Assembly (NCBI GenBank): GCA_002451015.1
Contig: DKBB01000225.1
Location: 10,021 to 16,886 of the forward strand
DNA: 6,866 nt
Direction: 5' to 3'
DNA from: Acidobacteria bacterium UBA6911
GTDB taxonomy: Bacteria; Acidobacteriota; UBA6911
Every line of letters begins with the position of its first letter. Position 1 is the first letter of the stretch. The notes below the pieces were generated by a model. The model made no database searches and was not told the DNA's origin. It saw only the letters and a list, made by a program, of their open reading frames with translations. This document shows, piece after piece, positions 1 to 6,066 of this stretch. A program made the position numbers and the translations under genes.

Positions 1-719
1 GGATCAATAAGGTTGAAATCCCGGATATCTGCAGTAGCGGCTTCATAAGCGATGTTCACAGGATGCTTGACCGGGAGATTCCAGATGGGGAATGTTTCGA
101 ATTTGGCGTAGCCGGCCTTCATGCCTTTCCGGTATTCATGGTAAAGCTGTGACAGGCAGGTCGCCAGTTTCCCGCTGCCCGGTCCGGGTCCGGTTACAAT
201 GACCAGCGGCTTTTCCGTTTCGATATATTCATTGGCTCCATAACCTTCATCACTTACGATCGATTCCACTTCCGTCGGATAGCCCCTGGTATAGCTATGC
301 GTGAAAACATCAATATTTCTGCGTTCGAGCTTGTTTTTGAAGAGCATGGCAGCCGGCTGCCGGTCGAAACGGGTGATGATGACAGCGCGGACATTGATAT
401 TCCAGCCCCGGAGTTCGTCGATCAACTTCATAGCATCCGCATCGTAGGTAATGCCAAAGTCCGCCCGGATCTTTTTGCGTTCGATGTCGCCTGCGTAAAT
501 GCACAGAAGGATATCGGCTTTATCCCCGAGATTCTGGATCAAACGCATTTTCACATTGGGATCATAGCCGGGCAACACGCGGGATGCGTGATAGTCGAAT
601 AAGAGCTTCCCGCCGAATTCAAGGTAGAGCTTGTTGTCGAAACGATTCACTCGCTCAAGAATTTCAGTTCTCTGTTCTTGAATATACTGATCGTTGTCGA
701 ATCCTTTTTTATTGTTCAT
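1..719 (-). CDS. DUF1846 / UPF0371 family protein, N-terminal part (runs off left edge)
   Basis: Translating the minus strand from the ATG at 719 gives 239 residues with no stop, so the gene continues beyond base 1. I recognise the family from conserved blocks: [11 protein letters not shown] (residues 6-16), [10 protein letters not shown] (30-39), [11 protein letters not shown] (42-52), the glycine-rich GPGPGSGK (177-184) and [11 protein letters not shown] (206-216). DUF1846 proteins are about 500 residues, so roughly half is present. The family is functionally uncharacterised as far as I know. The glycine-rich loop resembles a phosphate-binding loop, but it does not match Walker A exactly because the first Gly is out of register. 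No signal peptide or membrane segment is visible, so it is probably cytoplasmic. A GGGAGG (734-739) lies 14 nt before the ATG, which is long but the only candidate. The gap of 247 nt to the upstream SnoaL gene argues for separate transcription. Family assignment is firm; function is unknown. Confidence 0.9.
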   Translation of the reverse strand, partial: MNNKKGFDNDQYIQEQRTEILERVNRFDNKLYLEFGGKLLFDYHASRVLPGYDPNVKMRLIQNLGDKADILLCIYAGDIERKKIRADFGITYDADAMKLIDELRGWNINVRAVIITRFDRQPAAMLFKNKLERRNIDVFTHSYTRGYPTEVESIVSDEGYGANEYIETEKPLVIVTGPGPGSGKLATCLSQLYHEYRKGMKAGYAKFETFPIWNLPVKHPVNIAYEAATADIRDFNLID

Positions 720-733
720 AAGGATATTTCAAA

Positions 734-739
734 CCTCCC
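734..739 (-). promoter_or_regulatory. Ribosome-binding site of the DUF1846 gene
   Basis: The minus strand reads GGGAGG, 14 nt ahead of the ATG at 719. The spacing is longer than usual. No better start codon lies nearer to it, and the first residues after this ATG match the usual N-terminus of the family, so the start is kept. Confidence 0.55.
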
Positions 740-788
740 GGGCGCTACTGTCTTTCCAAAAATCTTAAATCTCATTTAAACAGCGGCA

Positions 789-806
789 GGCAATGCTGCC
801 ATTGCC
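789..806. repeat. Perfect 7-bp hairpin in the intergenic gap
   Basis: GGCAATG (789-795) and CATTGCC (800-806) are perfect inverted repeats around a 4-nt loop CTGC. An alternative overlapping stem pairs GGCAG (785-789) with CTGCC (796-800). On the minus strand the hairpin is followed after several bases by a T-rich tract (TTTAAATG and onwards), so it may end the SnoaL transcript. It may instead lie in the 5' leader of the DUF1846 gene or be a protein-binding site. The T-run is not adjacent, so it is not called a terminator. Confidence 0.45.
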
Positions 807-966
807 AACCATGCCGTCTGACATGCGGAACCGATAGCACAGTAAGCCATTGATTTTTATGCAAAACAACTCTTTTTAATGAATCTCAAGCTCGAAACGT
901 TCAAATAATTCAAGATTTGGTAAAGGAGTACAACTGAAGATATTTTATCATGATCATTCCAGAAAA

Positions 967-3078
967 TCACTTCAGCAACAAGCCCGGCTTACGTCCCGTT
1001 ACGGGATTCACGTAATGGAAGGCGGGGTCCACGATTTCCGGGAATGTATATTGCTTCGAACGAATCGGTCGATCCGGCGGAAACTCGTGCATGAACTGAA
1101 GCGGGGAAGCCGCACCACCCAAACCTTGTTGTATTCCTCCGCCGGGCACCTCGCGTCCGGTCTTTTGACGCCCCGCTTCGGCATTCCTGCGAGTCACGGT
1201 GCCGACCCTGGCCCAACCGTTACGGTAGGACGCATTGAAGGTGTGCTGCAGATCCTGCACGCCGAATTTCCATTCACCGTTTTCTTTAACCGCCGTATTC
1301 TCGTAAATGCCGCCGATCCATGATCCTGAAGATCCGTCCGCATTGCCGCCGCACTGGAACAGGCGCAATCTTGCCTTGGCGCTGTTACCGTCTTCAGAGA
1401 TATGGATAACGGGCTGTGTCAGCTGATGGATGGTAAAAAAGTTCGGAGTACGGCCGCCCTGTGGTCCCCGCAGGTTCAGTATTTTTCTGATACGCTCCCG
1501 TCCGACATACACGCCTGCTCCGGTGATTTCCTTCGATCCATTGCTTGCGAATGTGTCTGCCATCATATCCCACGCCGACTCGTCAATGTAGTAACCGTAG
1601 GCACTGTTGAGATTCTCCACCGCATCCACCGCGATGGCGGCATTGAGCTTTCGTTTTACCGCTGCAAGTCGTGTTTCCATTTTCGAACTGTCACCGGCGG
1701 CAGGCATATTTAAGGTGTCGCCTTGTAATGTTTCTGTATCGTGCTGGGGGAGTAGCGTGCCCGGAGGATATTGAGGGGACCGGCCGGTTACGGGGTTCAT
1801 ATAGTGAAGCGCCACGGAACGGATTTGGGGATAGATCCCATATACCTGCGTCGGCTGGCGGTCGGGAGGAAATTCACGACTCGCTGAAGGTGCCGGCTTT
1901 GCATTCCGCGCCCAACCCATATCATAGTCGGTGATCATCTCCGGATAGTAGTGAACGGCCTTAATTTTCCAGACTCCGCCTTCCTTGATGAATTCATTTT
2001 CGTAGGTGCCCACCTCCCATTGAGCATACTTGCCGTTGAGACCCTGCATAGACAACTGACGCGTGCGGGCCCTGGCGTTGCGGCCGTTGGATGCGACGGT
2101 AACAACCGTGGCCAAATTGATATGATCGAACAGCTCCCCTTTACGAAGTGGCGATGGGCCATAGAACACTTCCAGGGCGCGCCGGATGCGCGACTTCCCG
2201 ACATAAACTCCCCTTTGGCCCGCCTCGAGGACTCCTTCTTCCGAAAAAAGGTCGGCGACGTCATCCCACATTTTACGGTCCATGTAGTATCCATAGCTGT
2301 GTTGAAGATTTTGCACTTGAGTTTCGTCTTCCAATAGTCCGACACGCTGCTCAAGCCGGGCAAGACGACTCGCATCCGGCATGCGGGAGTTTCCTGTCAA
2401 AGGAGCCTGAAGCACTGCCGGGGGGATCGTGACGCCTACGTGCGCAGCTTCGAAATGATAGGGGATATTCCAGCTTGACGGCGCTTTATGCCCCCAATCA
2501 TCGTACGTCCCCCGGTACTGTTCAAAATAGCTCAGCTGCCTGATTTTCCAGACACCCTCCTCCATAACATATTCGTTCTCATAAACACCTCCCTGCCAGG
2601 ACGCAGATTCACCGAACTTCCCCAACATGGCCATCTCGTGCCAGGTCCCCCTGGCCGTTTTCCCGTCCAACCCGAGAGACACGATAGGCTGCATGATGCA
2701 ATGTACGTTTAAACTCCCTTCAGAGAGACCGGGTGATCCGCGTTCAGCCCGGGCCATGAAGTGATTTCGGAGATTTTCTTTTCCCTGGACCGTGACTTTC
2801 GGAAACCGTCCAACAGCGTTGACCGTAAACAATTCGGCAAGATCCGCCCACAAACCCGATTCAAGATAATACCCAAACGTGTACTGCACCCGTTTTACCG
2901 CCCGGATGGCTTCCTGCGCCTGCACACCGCTTTCGAGGCGGTCGAGCCGCAGACTCCATCGATCGTCGGGATTGTCCGAGGTTGAAGCCGGTGCTCCAAT
3001 GAGAACTGAAACGGAGAGTGCGAAAATCACGATCGTCGGAATGCAGATTACAGGTATGCGGCGGTAGCTGCAGCGCAT
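967..3078 (-). CDS. Exported protein with three tandem SnoaL/NTF2-like domains
   Basis: The gene encodes 703 residues from the ATG at 3078. The start is chosen because GGAGG sits 7 nt upstream and the protein then opens with a classical signal peptide: basic MRCSYRR, hydrophobic core at about residues 9-27, then GAPAS. Three related domains follow at about 41-190, 238-385 and 463-620. Each begins with a helical stretch rich in Arg, Glu and Leu, then FGYY/YGYY (68-71, 262-265, 494-497), a Trp nine to ten residues later (W77, W271, W503) and a Phe closing the helix (F84, F278, F510). Each ends with W, then [VTI]YEN, then [VE]WK. This is the SnoaL_4/NTF2-like pattern; members are often dehydratases, isomerases or of unknown role. 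Domains 2 and 3 are each followed by a tail module with EFPPDR (402-407, 665-670) and HY[MV]NPVTGR (425-433, 688-696). The typical family member has one domain. Export to the periplasm is inferred. The substrate is unknown. Confidence 0.85.
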   Translation of the reverse strand: MRCSYRRIPVICIPTIVIFALSVSVLIGAPASTSDNPDDRWSLRLDRLESGVQAQEAIRAVKRVQYTFGYYLESGLWADLAELFTVNAVGRFPKVTVQGKENLRNHFMARAERGSPGLSEGSLNVHCIMQPIVSLGLDGKTARGTWHEMAMLGKFGESASWQGGVYENEYVMEEGVWKIRQLSYFEQYRGTYDDWGHKAPSSWNIPYHFEAAHVGVTIPPAVLQAPLTGNSRMPDASRLARLEQRVGLLEDETQVQNLQHSYGYYMDRKMWDDVADLFSEEGVLEAGQRGVYVGKSRIRRALEVFYGPSPLRKGELFDHINLATVVTVASNGRNARARTRQLSMQGLNGKYAQWEVGTYENEFIKEGGVWKIKAVHYYPEMITDYDMGWARNAKPAPSASREFPPDRQPTQVYGIYPQIRSVALHYMNPVTGRSPQYPPGTLLPQHDTETLQGDTLNMPAAGDSSKMETRLAAVKRKLNAAIAVDAVENLNSAYGYYIDESAWDMMADTFASNGSKEITGAGVYVGRERIRKILNLRGPQGGRTPNFFTIHQLTQPVIHISEDGNSAKARLRLFQCGGNADGSSGSWIGGIYENTAVKENGEWKFGVQDLQHTFNASYRNGWARVGTVTRRNAEAGRQKTGREVPGGGIQQGLGGAASPLQFMHEFPPDRPIRSKQYTFPEIVDPAFHYVNPVTGRKPGLLLK

Positions 3079-3300
3079 GCAATATCCTCCATAATGCTTC
3101 AGGGCAAGCCCATTACTAATCAAATCAATAGAGCGTATCTTTCTTACTGTTATTACAAAAGCTTCTGAACCTTGATTCCCAGGGGATTTCACAGCAATGC
3201 GGTACAGAGAACCCTGATCCGTCAATTTTAACAACTCACCGCGATCCGCTCGGGAAAAACTGACGGAAATGGTCGATTCTTGAAACTCCACCCCTCACTA
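3079..3300 (-). other. Upstream region of the SnoaL gene, probably non-coding
   Basis: The SnoaL frame stays open through this stretch from a GTG at 3291. The 71 extra residues resemble no family I know and would bury the signal peptide inside the protein. I therefore read it as leader and promoter region, although no clear -35/-10 pair is visible. Its left-of-remnant end may still contain frame-shifted debris of the molybdopterin fragment: shifted by one base, a GWSF-containing peptide appears where related proteins have an HGWWFPE block. That similarity is weak. Confidence 0.5.
3083..3090 (-). promoter_or_regulatory. Ribosome-binding site that fixes the SnoaL gene start
   Basis: The minus strand reads TGGAGGATATTGC directly before the ATG at 3078, giving GGAGG with a 7-nt spacer. 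It decides the start against the 71-residue upstream extension, which begins at a GTG at 3291 that has no signal peptide. Confidence 0.8.
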
Positions 3301-3579
3301 TCACCCGCCGACGCCGATTTCTTTGACGAGTCGCGCCCGCCGCCGGATCACGCCCCTGCAGGTTTCGATATAGATCCAGTCCCCCTCCTCGATACCGAGC
3401 GGTTGCGCTGTATCGGGGTGCAGCTCGATAACAGGTTCAGGGTGCTGTTCACGGGTGCCCATGCCGATGTGTCTGTTCTCCTAATGGAACATGGGCCGGA
3501 AGTTGCCGCCGGTGATTACGATGTACGGATATTCCCGTGCCAAGAAACAACCGGATTCAGGAGCCGGATCCCCTGGCGC
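3301..3579 (-). pseudogene. C-terminal remnant of a molybdopterin oxidoreductase (DMSO reductase family)
   Basis: The minus strand read from 3579 to a TGA at 3303-3301 gives about 92 codons that match the molybdopterin-dinucleotide-binding domain at the end of DMSO-reductase-family enzymes. The landmarks are LAREYPYIVITGGNFRPMFH, then ENRHIGMGTREQHPEP, then HPDTAQPLGIEEGDWIYIET and CRGVIRRRARL. A TAG at 3483-3481 interrupts the frame exactly between FH and ENR, where relatives usually read FHSENR, so one base change from TCG would produce it. The fragment has no start, no cofactor or Fe-S domain upstream, and is bounded on the 5' side by the TAA of the two-CW gene. The usual extreme C-terminus (HGWW region) is also absent in frame. 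It is best read as the tail of a deleted gene, now decaying. Confidence 0.85.
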
Positions 3580-3960
3580 TTAAAGGGACACGGACCTTTT
3601 AAATACCTCACATCGCCGGCATATTTTCATTTTTTTCTGCCAGCTATTTTGGACCTTTCCATGACAGATTGTTCCGCAAATACACCAGCAAAAAAGGCCG
3701 GCCTTAAATTCCCATGCCGGACAGTTTTCACGAATTTCTTTAGAACACTTCTGCAACACCCAGCAAGGATCGCCCTTTCTGTTAGTGTTTTGTCTTAACG
3801 CAAGTAGATGCAGGAGCTGTCGCTCAACATGAACAGGGATATTCCGCCACCCCTGTTCGAAACTCTGAACGGCCTTCAGGGAAACACCCAGCAACTGGGA
3901 TATCTGGAGTTGCGATTTTCCAAAATTGCGACGAATAGTTGAAAACTCCTTTTTATTCAT
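3580..3960 (-). CDS. Helix-turn-helix protein with C-terminal two-CW cysteine domain
   Basis: The gene encodes 126 residues. The ATG at 3960 is preceded by AGGAG with a 9-nt spacer, which decides the start although the frame stays open for another 86 codons upstream. Residues about 4-57 form an XRE/MqsA-antitoxin-like helix-turn-helix (FGKSQLQISQLLGVSLKAVQ at 13-32, then SFEQGWRNIP). Residues 65-120 form the cysteine-rich domain known as two-CW: CW at 66-67, C72, C80-P81, CW at 91-92, C93, C95, C99, GKVQ at 101-104, and C114 and C117. The cysteine spacing suggests a metal or redox centre, but this has not been shown by anything here. I infer a DNA-binding regulator responding to metal or redox state. 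It is divergent from the Tat isomerase-like gene, with 407 bp between, and its stop codon abuts the molybdopterin remnant. The two-CW domain is known mainly from Desulfobacterota. Confidence 0.85.
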   Translation of the reverse strand: MNKKEFSTIRRNFGKSQLQISQLLGVSLKAVQSFEQGWRNIPVHVERQLLHLLALRQNTNRKGDPCWVLQKCSKEIRENCPAWEFKAGLFCWCICGTICHGKVQNSWQKKMKICRRCEVFKRSVSL

Positions 3961-4101
3961 TCGTGGTAACTCCTGCTTCGTTGGCGGTTCTGGCTTTTCG
4001 GTAAATTTTAAAACGCTTTCCTTATTGAAACTGACATTTTTCTCTCCCACCCCAATAAAAATCAATATAGCGGTTTTTATTTTTTGGACCGCAGGTCGAA
4101 A

Positions 4102-4129
4102 AAATGGATTGTATACCATTTCCCAATCC
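4102..4129. promoter_or_regulatory. Overlapping inverted repeats, candidate upstream activator site
   Basis: AAATGG (4102-4107) and CCATTT (4116-4121) form a perfect dyad with an 8-nt centre. GGATTG (4106-4111) and CAATCC (4124-4129) form a second dyad overlapping it. A third, GCGGT (4070-4074) with ACCGC (4088-4092), lies just left. They end about 85-110 bp before the sigma-54 element, which is the distance expected for a site bound by a sigma-54 enhancer-binding protein. The role is inferred from position only. Confidence 0.4.
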
Positions 4130-4212
4130 GATTTGGCTGCGATCTTAAAGACGGCTCCTGTAATGAACACGCATAATAGATTTGACGCACCTCGGCCCAT
4201 AATACTACAATG

Positions 4213-4227
4213 TGGCACTTATTTTGC
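4213..4227 (+). promoter_or_regulatory. Sigma-54 (RpoN) -24/-12 promoter of the Tat isomerase-like gene
   Basis: The sequence TGGCAC, then five bases TTATT, then TTGC matches the RpoN consensus TGGCAC-N5-TTGC exactly, with the key GG (4214-4215) and GC (4226-4227) separated by 10 bases. It faces the isomerase-like gene. Transcription would begin near 4239, giving a leader of about 130 nt. Control by an ATP-dependent enhancer-binding protein is implied by the promoter class. Confidence 0.8.
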
Positions 4228-4306
4228 CTGGAAATCCATACTTGCAGGAAATGCAGGTCCAATCCAGGCAAGGAATTCAAATATTGAGGTTCAGCTATCC
4301 AGGCAG

Positions 4307-4323
4307 CTCCATATGTCATGGAG
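4307..4323 (+). repeat. Small hairpin in the 5' leader of the Tat gene
   Basis: CTCCAT (4307-4312) pairs perfectly with ATGGAG (4318-4323) around a 5-nt loop. It lies in the predicted mRNA leader about 45 nt before the start codon. It is short enough to occur by chance. Confidence 0.3.
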
Positions 4324-4367
4324 GGGAAAAAGCCTGTGGGCTGAAGATCGAAAAGGGGGAAGTAAAG

Positions 4368-5867
4368 ATGGGGAATTACCAAAAAGGGATCCATTTCAGA
4401 AGACGCGACTTTATTAAGGCAACTACTCTGGCGGGTATGGCGGCAACCCTTCCGGTAACAAGTATTGCTGCAGCAAATCTTGCGGGGCAAAGCACTATAA
4501 GTGGAGTGAAACCGAGCCCAACCGGGAAGAAAAGAAATCTGGTTCTCATTAGTAACACTCCGGAAAGCTATGAAAAATTTATCGATTCCATCAAGTCCAT
4601 AAGAGAATACGATATCAACGTAACCGCCATGAAGGCCAACTTTGAAAAGCCGCAGGAAATCCTTGCTTCCATCGAGGGTAAAAATACGGATATCCTTTTA
4701 ATGCGACTGCCGGCTGTCGGCATGACCTCCAGGCATATTGCCGAGGGCATGGGCACTTTGGATATTCCTGTTATACTTCTTCCTGCCAACCCGGATCTGA
4801 TCCTGCTCGAAACGGACCTGGCAGCAGCCTTTCAAATTAAAGGCACCAATGCCCTTGTCGCCCATTCTGAAGAGCGCGCCATTGAACTGATTAAAATCTT
4901 TGCAGCCCCGAGAATACTGGAAGGGAAAAAAGCCCTTATTTTCGGCAGGCCCTATGATTCCACCACCGTCCCCGCGCCCAATTTGAGCGATGAATTCATT
5001 TACCGTCGGACGGGTGTCCGTTTAGCACACCGGCCGATGGCAGAGTTGATAGAACGGATGAAAAGCGTCAATGAAGCGGACGCCCGCCGAGAAATGGAGC
5101 GGTGGAAAAAGGAGGCGACAAAAATCGTCGAGCCTTCCGACGAAGAAATCATCAAATCTTCCAAGTTGTACGTTTTATTGCGGAATATTGTCGACGAGGA
5201 GAGTTTGTCCTCTATTTCCATTGATTGCCTGAGCTATTCCTTTGGCAACGACACAACGCTGCCGACCCCCTGCCTCGCATTTACAAGACTGAGGGACGAA
5301 GGAGTGTCCGCCCCGTGTGAAGCCGATATATGCATGATGCTTGCCTCCATGGTACTGCAGGAGATCGGCCGAAAACCTTCCTACGTTAGCAACGTTTCCT
5401 CCGTGAATACCGAAACCTCCTCAACCGTTCTAAGACATTGTGTCACGCCCTTAAAAATGTTTGGGCCCGATGGTGAACAGCAGCCGTACGTCCTGCGTGA
5501 TTATCACGGTTATGGGCGAGGAGTAACCGCGGAGATGGAATTTCCCGTGGGCCTTGACATTACTATGGGCGGCTTCAGCAAGGACCTGAGGTCTTTTGTC
5601 CTGTGGCCCGGGAAAATCCGGCCTGGGAAATACGATATGGACACACCATCATTTGAAAACGCCCCCGCCGGAATGGAAAATATGCGCAAGTTCTGTTCAA
5701 ACAGGGCGGAGATAAAAATCAACGACGTCAACGGGTTCCTCAAGAACATAGCAGGCATCCACAACATTCTGATAGCGGGAAGCCATTCGCAAGAGATCCG
5801 TGACGCAATGCTTCGAATGAATGTGAATGTTATCGCCCCTCCGGACCTGACAACGCCGGAAATATAG
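4368..5867 (+). CDS. Tat-exported L-fucose/L-arabinose isomerase-like protein
   Basis: The gene encodes 499 residues. The ATG at 4368 follows GGGGGA with a 7-nt spacer. A twin-arginine signal opens it: RRRDFIK (11-17), hydrophobic stretch about 18-36, and AAA near 34-36 as cleavage region. The rest fits the fucose/arabinose isomerase fold (COG2407-like): alpha/beta N-terminal and middle domains at about 55-270, then a C-terminal domain with FGNDTTLPTPCLAFTRLRDE (292-311), APCEADI (315-321), HC (357-358) and LRDYHGYG (376-383). By comparison with E. coli FucI, whose metal ligands are two acidic residues 24 positions apart plus a later His, E318 and H380 fit two ligands but the residue at +24 is N342, not Asp. 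Such isomerases are normally cytoplasmic aldose-ketose isomerases, so export and the Asn are both odd. It may bind or convert a sugar or related molecule in the periplasm, or be non-catalytic. It is monocistronic between a sigma-54 promoter and a terminator. Confidence 0.82.
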   Translation: MGNYQKGIHFRRRDFIKATTLAGMAATLPVTSIAAANLAGQSTISGVKPSPTGKKRNLVLISNTPESYEKFIDSIKSIREYDINVTAMKANFEKPQEILASIEGKNTDILLMRLPAVGMTSRHIAEGMGTLDIPVILLPANPDLILLETDLAAAFQIKGTNALVAHSEERAIELIKIFAAPRILEGKKALIFGRPYDSTTVPAPNLSDEFIYRRTGVRLAHRPMAELIERMKSVNEADARREMERWKKEATKIVEPSDEEIIKSSKLYVLLRNIVDEESLSSISIDCLSYSFGNDTTLPTPCLAFTRLRDEGVSAPCEADICMMLASMVLQEIGRKPSYVSNVSSVNTETSSTVLRHCVTPLKMFGPDGEQQPYVLRDYHGYGRGVTAEMEFPVGLDITMGGFSKDLRSFVLWPGKIRPGKYDMDTPSFENAPAGMENMRKFCSNRAEIKINDVNGFLKNIAGIHNILIAGSHSQEIRDAMLRMNVNVIAPPDLTTPEI

Positions 5868-5898
5868 ACATCCGGGCTGGGAATGAACAAATTTGCAG

Positions 5899-5942
5899 AA
5901 TCGAGGCAATCCAATTTCTAGGATTGCCTCGGTTTATATTTC
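5899..5942 (+). terminator. Intrinsic terminator after the Tat isomerase-like gene
   Basis: CGAGGCAATCC (5902-5912) pairs perfectly with GGATTGCCTCG (5921-5931) around an 8-nt loop, with further A-T/G-T pairing outside. A T-rich tract, GTTTATATTTCTC, follows on the plus strand. It lies 35 nt after the stop codon. The minus strand side has a poorer T-tract, so it may also slow transcripts arriving from the right. Confidence 0.85.
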
Positions 5943-6048
5943 TCTCCCTTTTTTCAATCTCACAATCGATTGAGCTTTCATCAAACTCTATGGACTCTTT
6001 TGGCTTTTGCTGCCGGGCCAAGTGGAGTTCATTGAGGATCAAGGGAAG

Positions 6049-6066
6049 ATCCGGAATTGGCCGGAT
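6049..6066 (-). repeat. Short hairpin at the end of the NlpC/P60-like gene
   Basis: ATCCGG (6049-6054) pairs with CCGGAT (6061-6066) around a 6-nt loop and touches the stop codon of the leftward gene. No T-run follows on the minus strand, so it is a weak terminator candidate at most. Confidence 0.3.

Larger units (their letters stand above)
720..966. other. Intergenic region between the SnoaL gene and the DUF1846 gene
   Basis: This stretch lies downstream of the triple-SnoaL gene and upstream of the DUF1846 gene, both on the minus strand. It is AT-rich in its right half and has no convincing open frame. It holds the hairpin at 789-806 and the ribosome-binding site of the DUF1846 gene. I could not find a convincing -35/-10 pair or a sigma-54 element on the minus strand, although a promoter for the DUF1846 gene is expected here. 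Confidence 0.6.
3961..4367. other. Divergent intergenic region with sigma-54 promoter and dyad sequences
   Basis: This 407-bp region separates two divergent genes. Reading to the right it holds overlapping inverted repeats (4070-4129), a sigma-54 promoter (4213-4227), a leader of about 130 nt with a small hairpin and a repeated TCCAGGCA (4263-4270 and 4298-4305), and a ribosome-binding site. Both flanking frames remain open into the region, but neither extension has a start signal or recognisable sequence. For the leftward gene, a weak TAAAAT can be seen on the minus strand near 4008, without a good -35. Confidence 0.65.

Noticed and set aside
785..806. Possible sigma-54 promoter on the minus strand from TGGCA and TTGCC elements
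   Set aside because: The GG to GC distance is 13 or 7 bases rather than 10. The match comes from the hairpin repeats.
951..1013. Short plus-strand frame of 20 codons with an AAAGGAG upstream
   Set aside because: The Shine-Dalgarno-like sequence is more than 20 nt from the ATG, and most of the frame overlaps the 3' end of the SnoaL gene.
1935..2375. 146-codon minus-strand frame inside the SnoaL gene
   Set aside because: It is a shadow frame rich in Ser, Arg and Cys with no homology, lying over the second SnoaL domain.
3481..3483. In-frame TAG read as pyrrolysine or programmed readthrough
   Set aside because: The fragment lacks a start and the catalytic body, and relatives usually have Ser at this place, so a nonsense mutation in a dead gene is simpler.
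3280..3798. Open frame of 172 codons on the plus strand
   Set aside because: It lies opposite the molybdopterin remnant and the two-CW gene. Its sequence is unlike any family, and the minus strand explains the same bases with clear homology.
3961..4218. 86-codon upstream extension of the two-CW gene
   Set aside because: It resembles no family and crosses the AT-rich regulatory region. AGGAG with 9-nt spacing supports the ATG at 3960.
4212..4367. 52-residue N-terminal extension of the isomerase-like protein from a GTG at 4212
   Set aside because: The GTG lies beside the -24 element of the sigma-54 promoter, upstream of the expected transcript start, and would place the Tat signal internally. 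The ATG at 4368 has a good ribosome-binding site.
5957..5976. Dyad TCAATC...GATTGA as a second terminator
   Set aside because: The T-run precedes the dyad on the plus strand and no T-run follows it on either strand.
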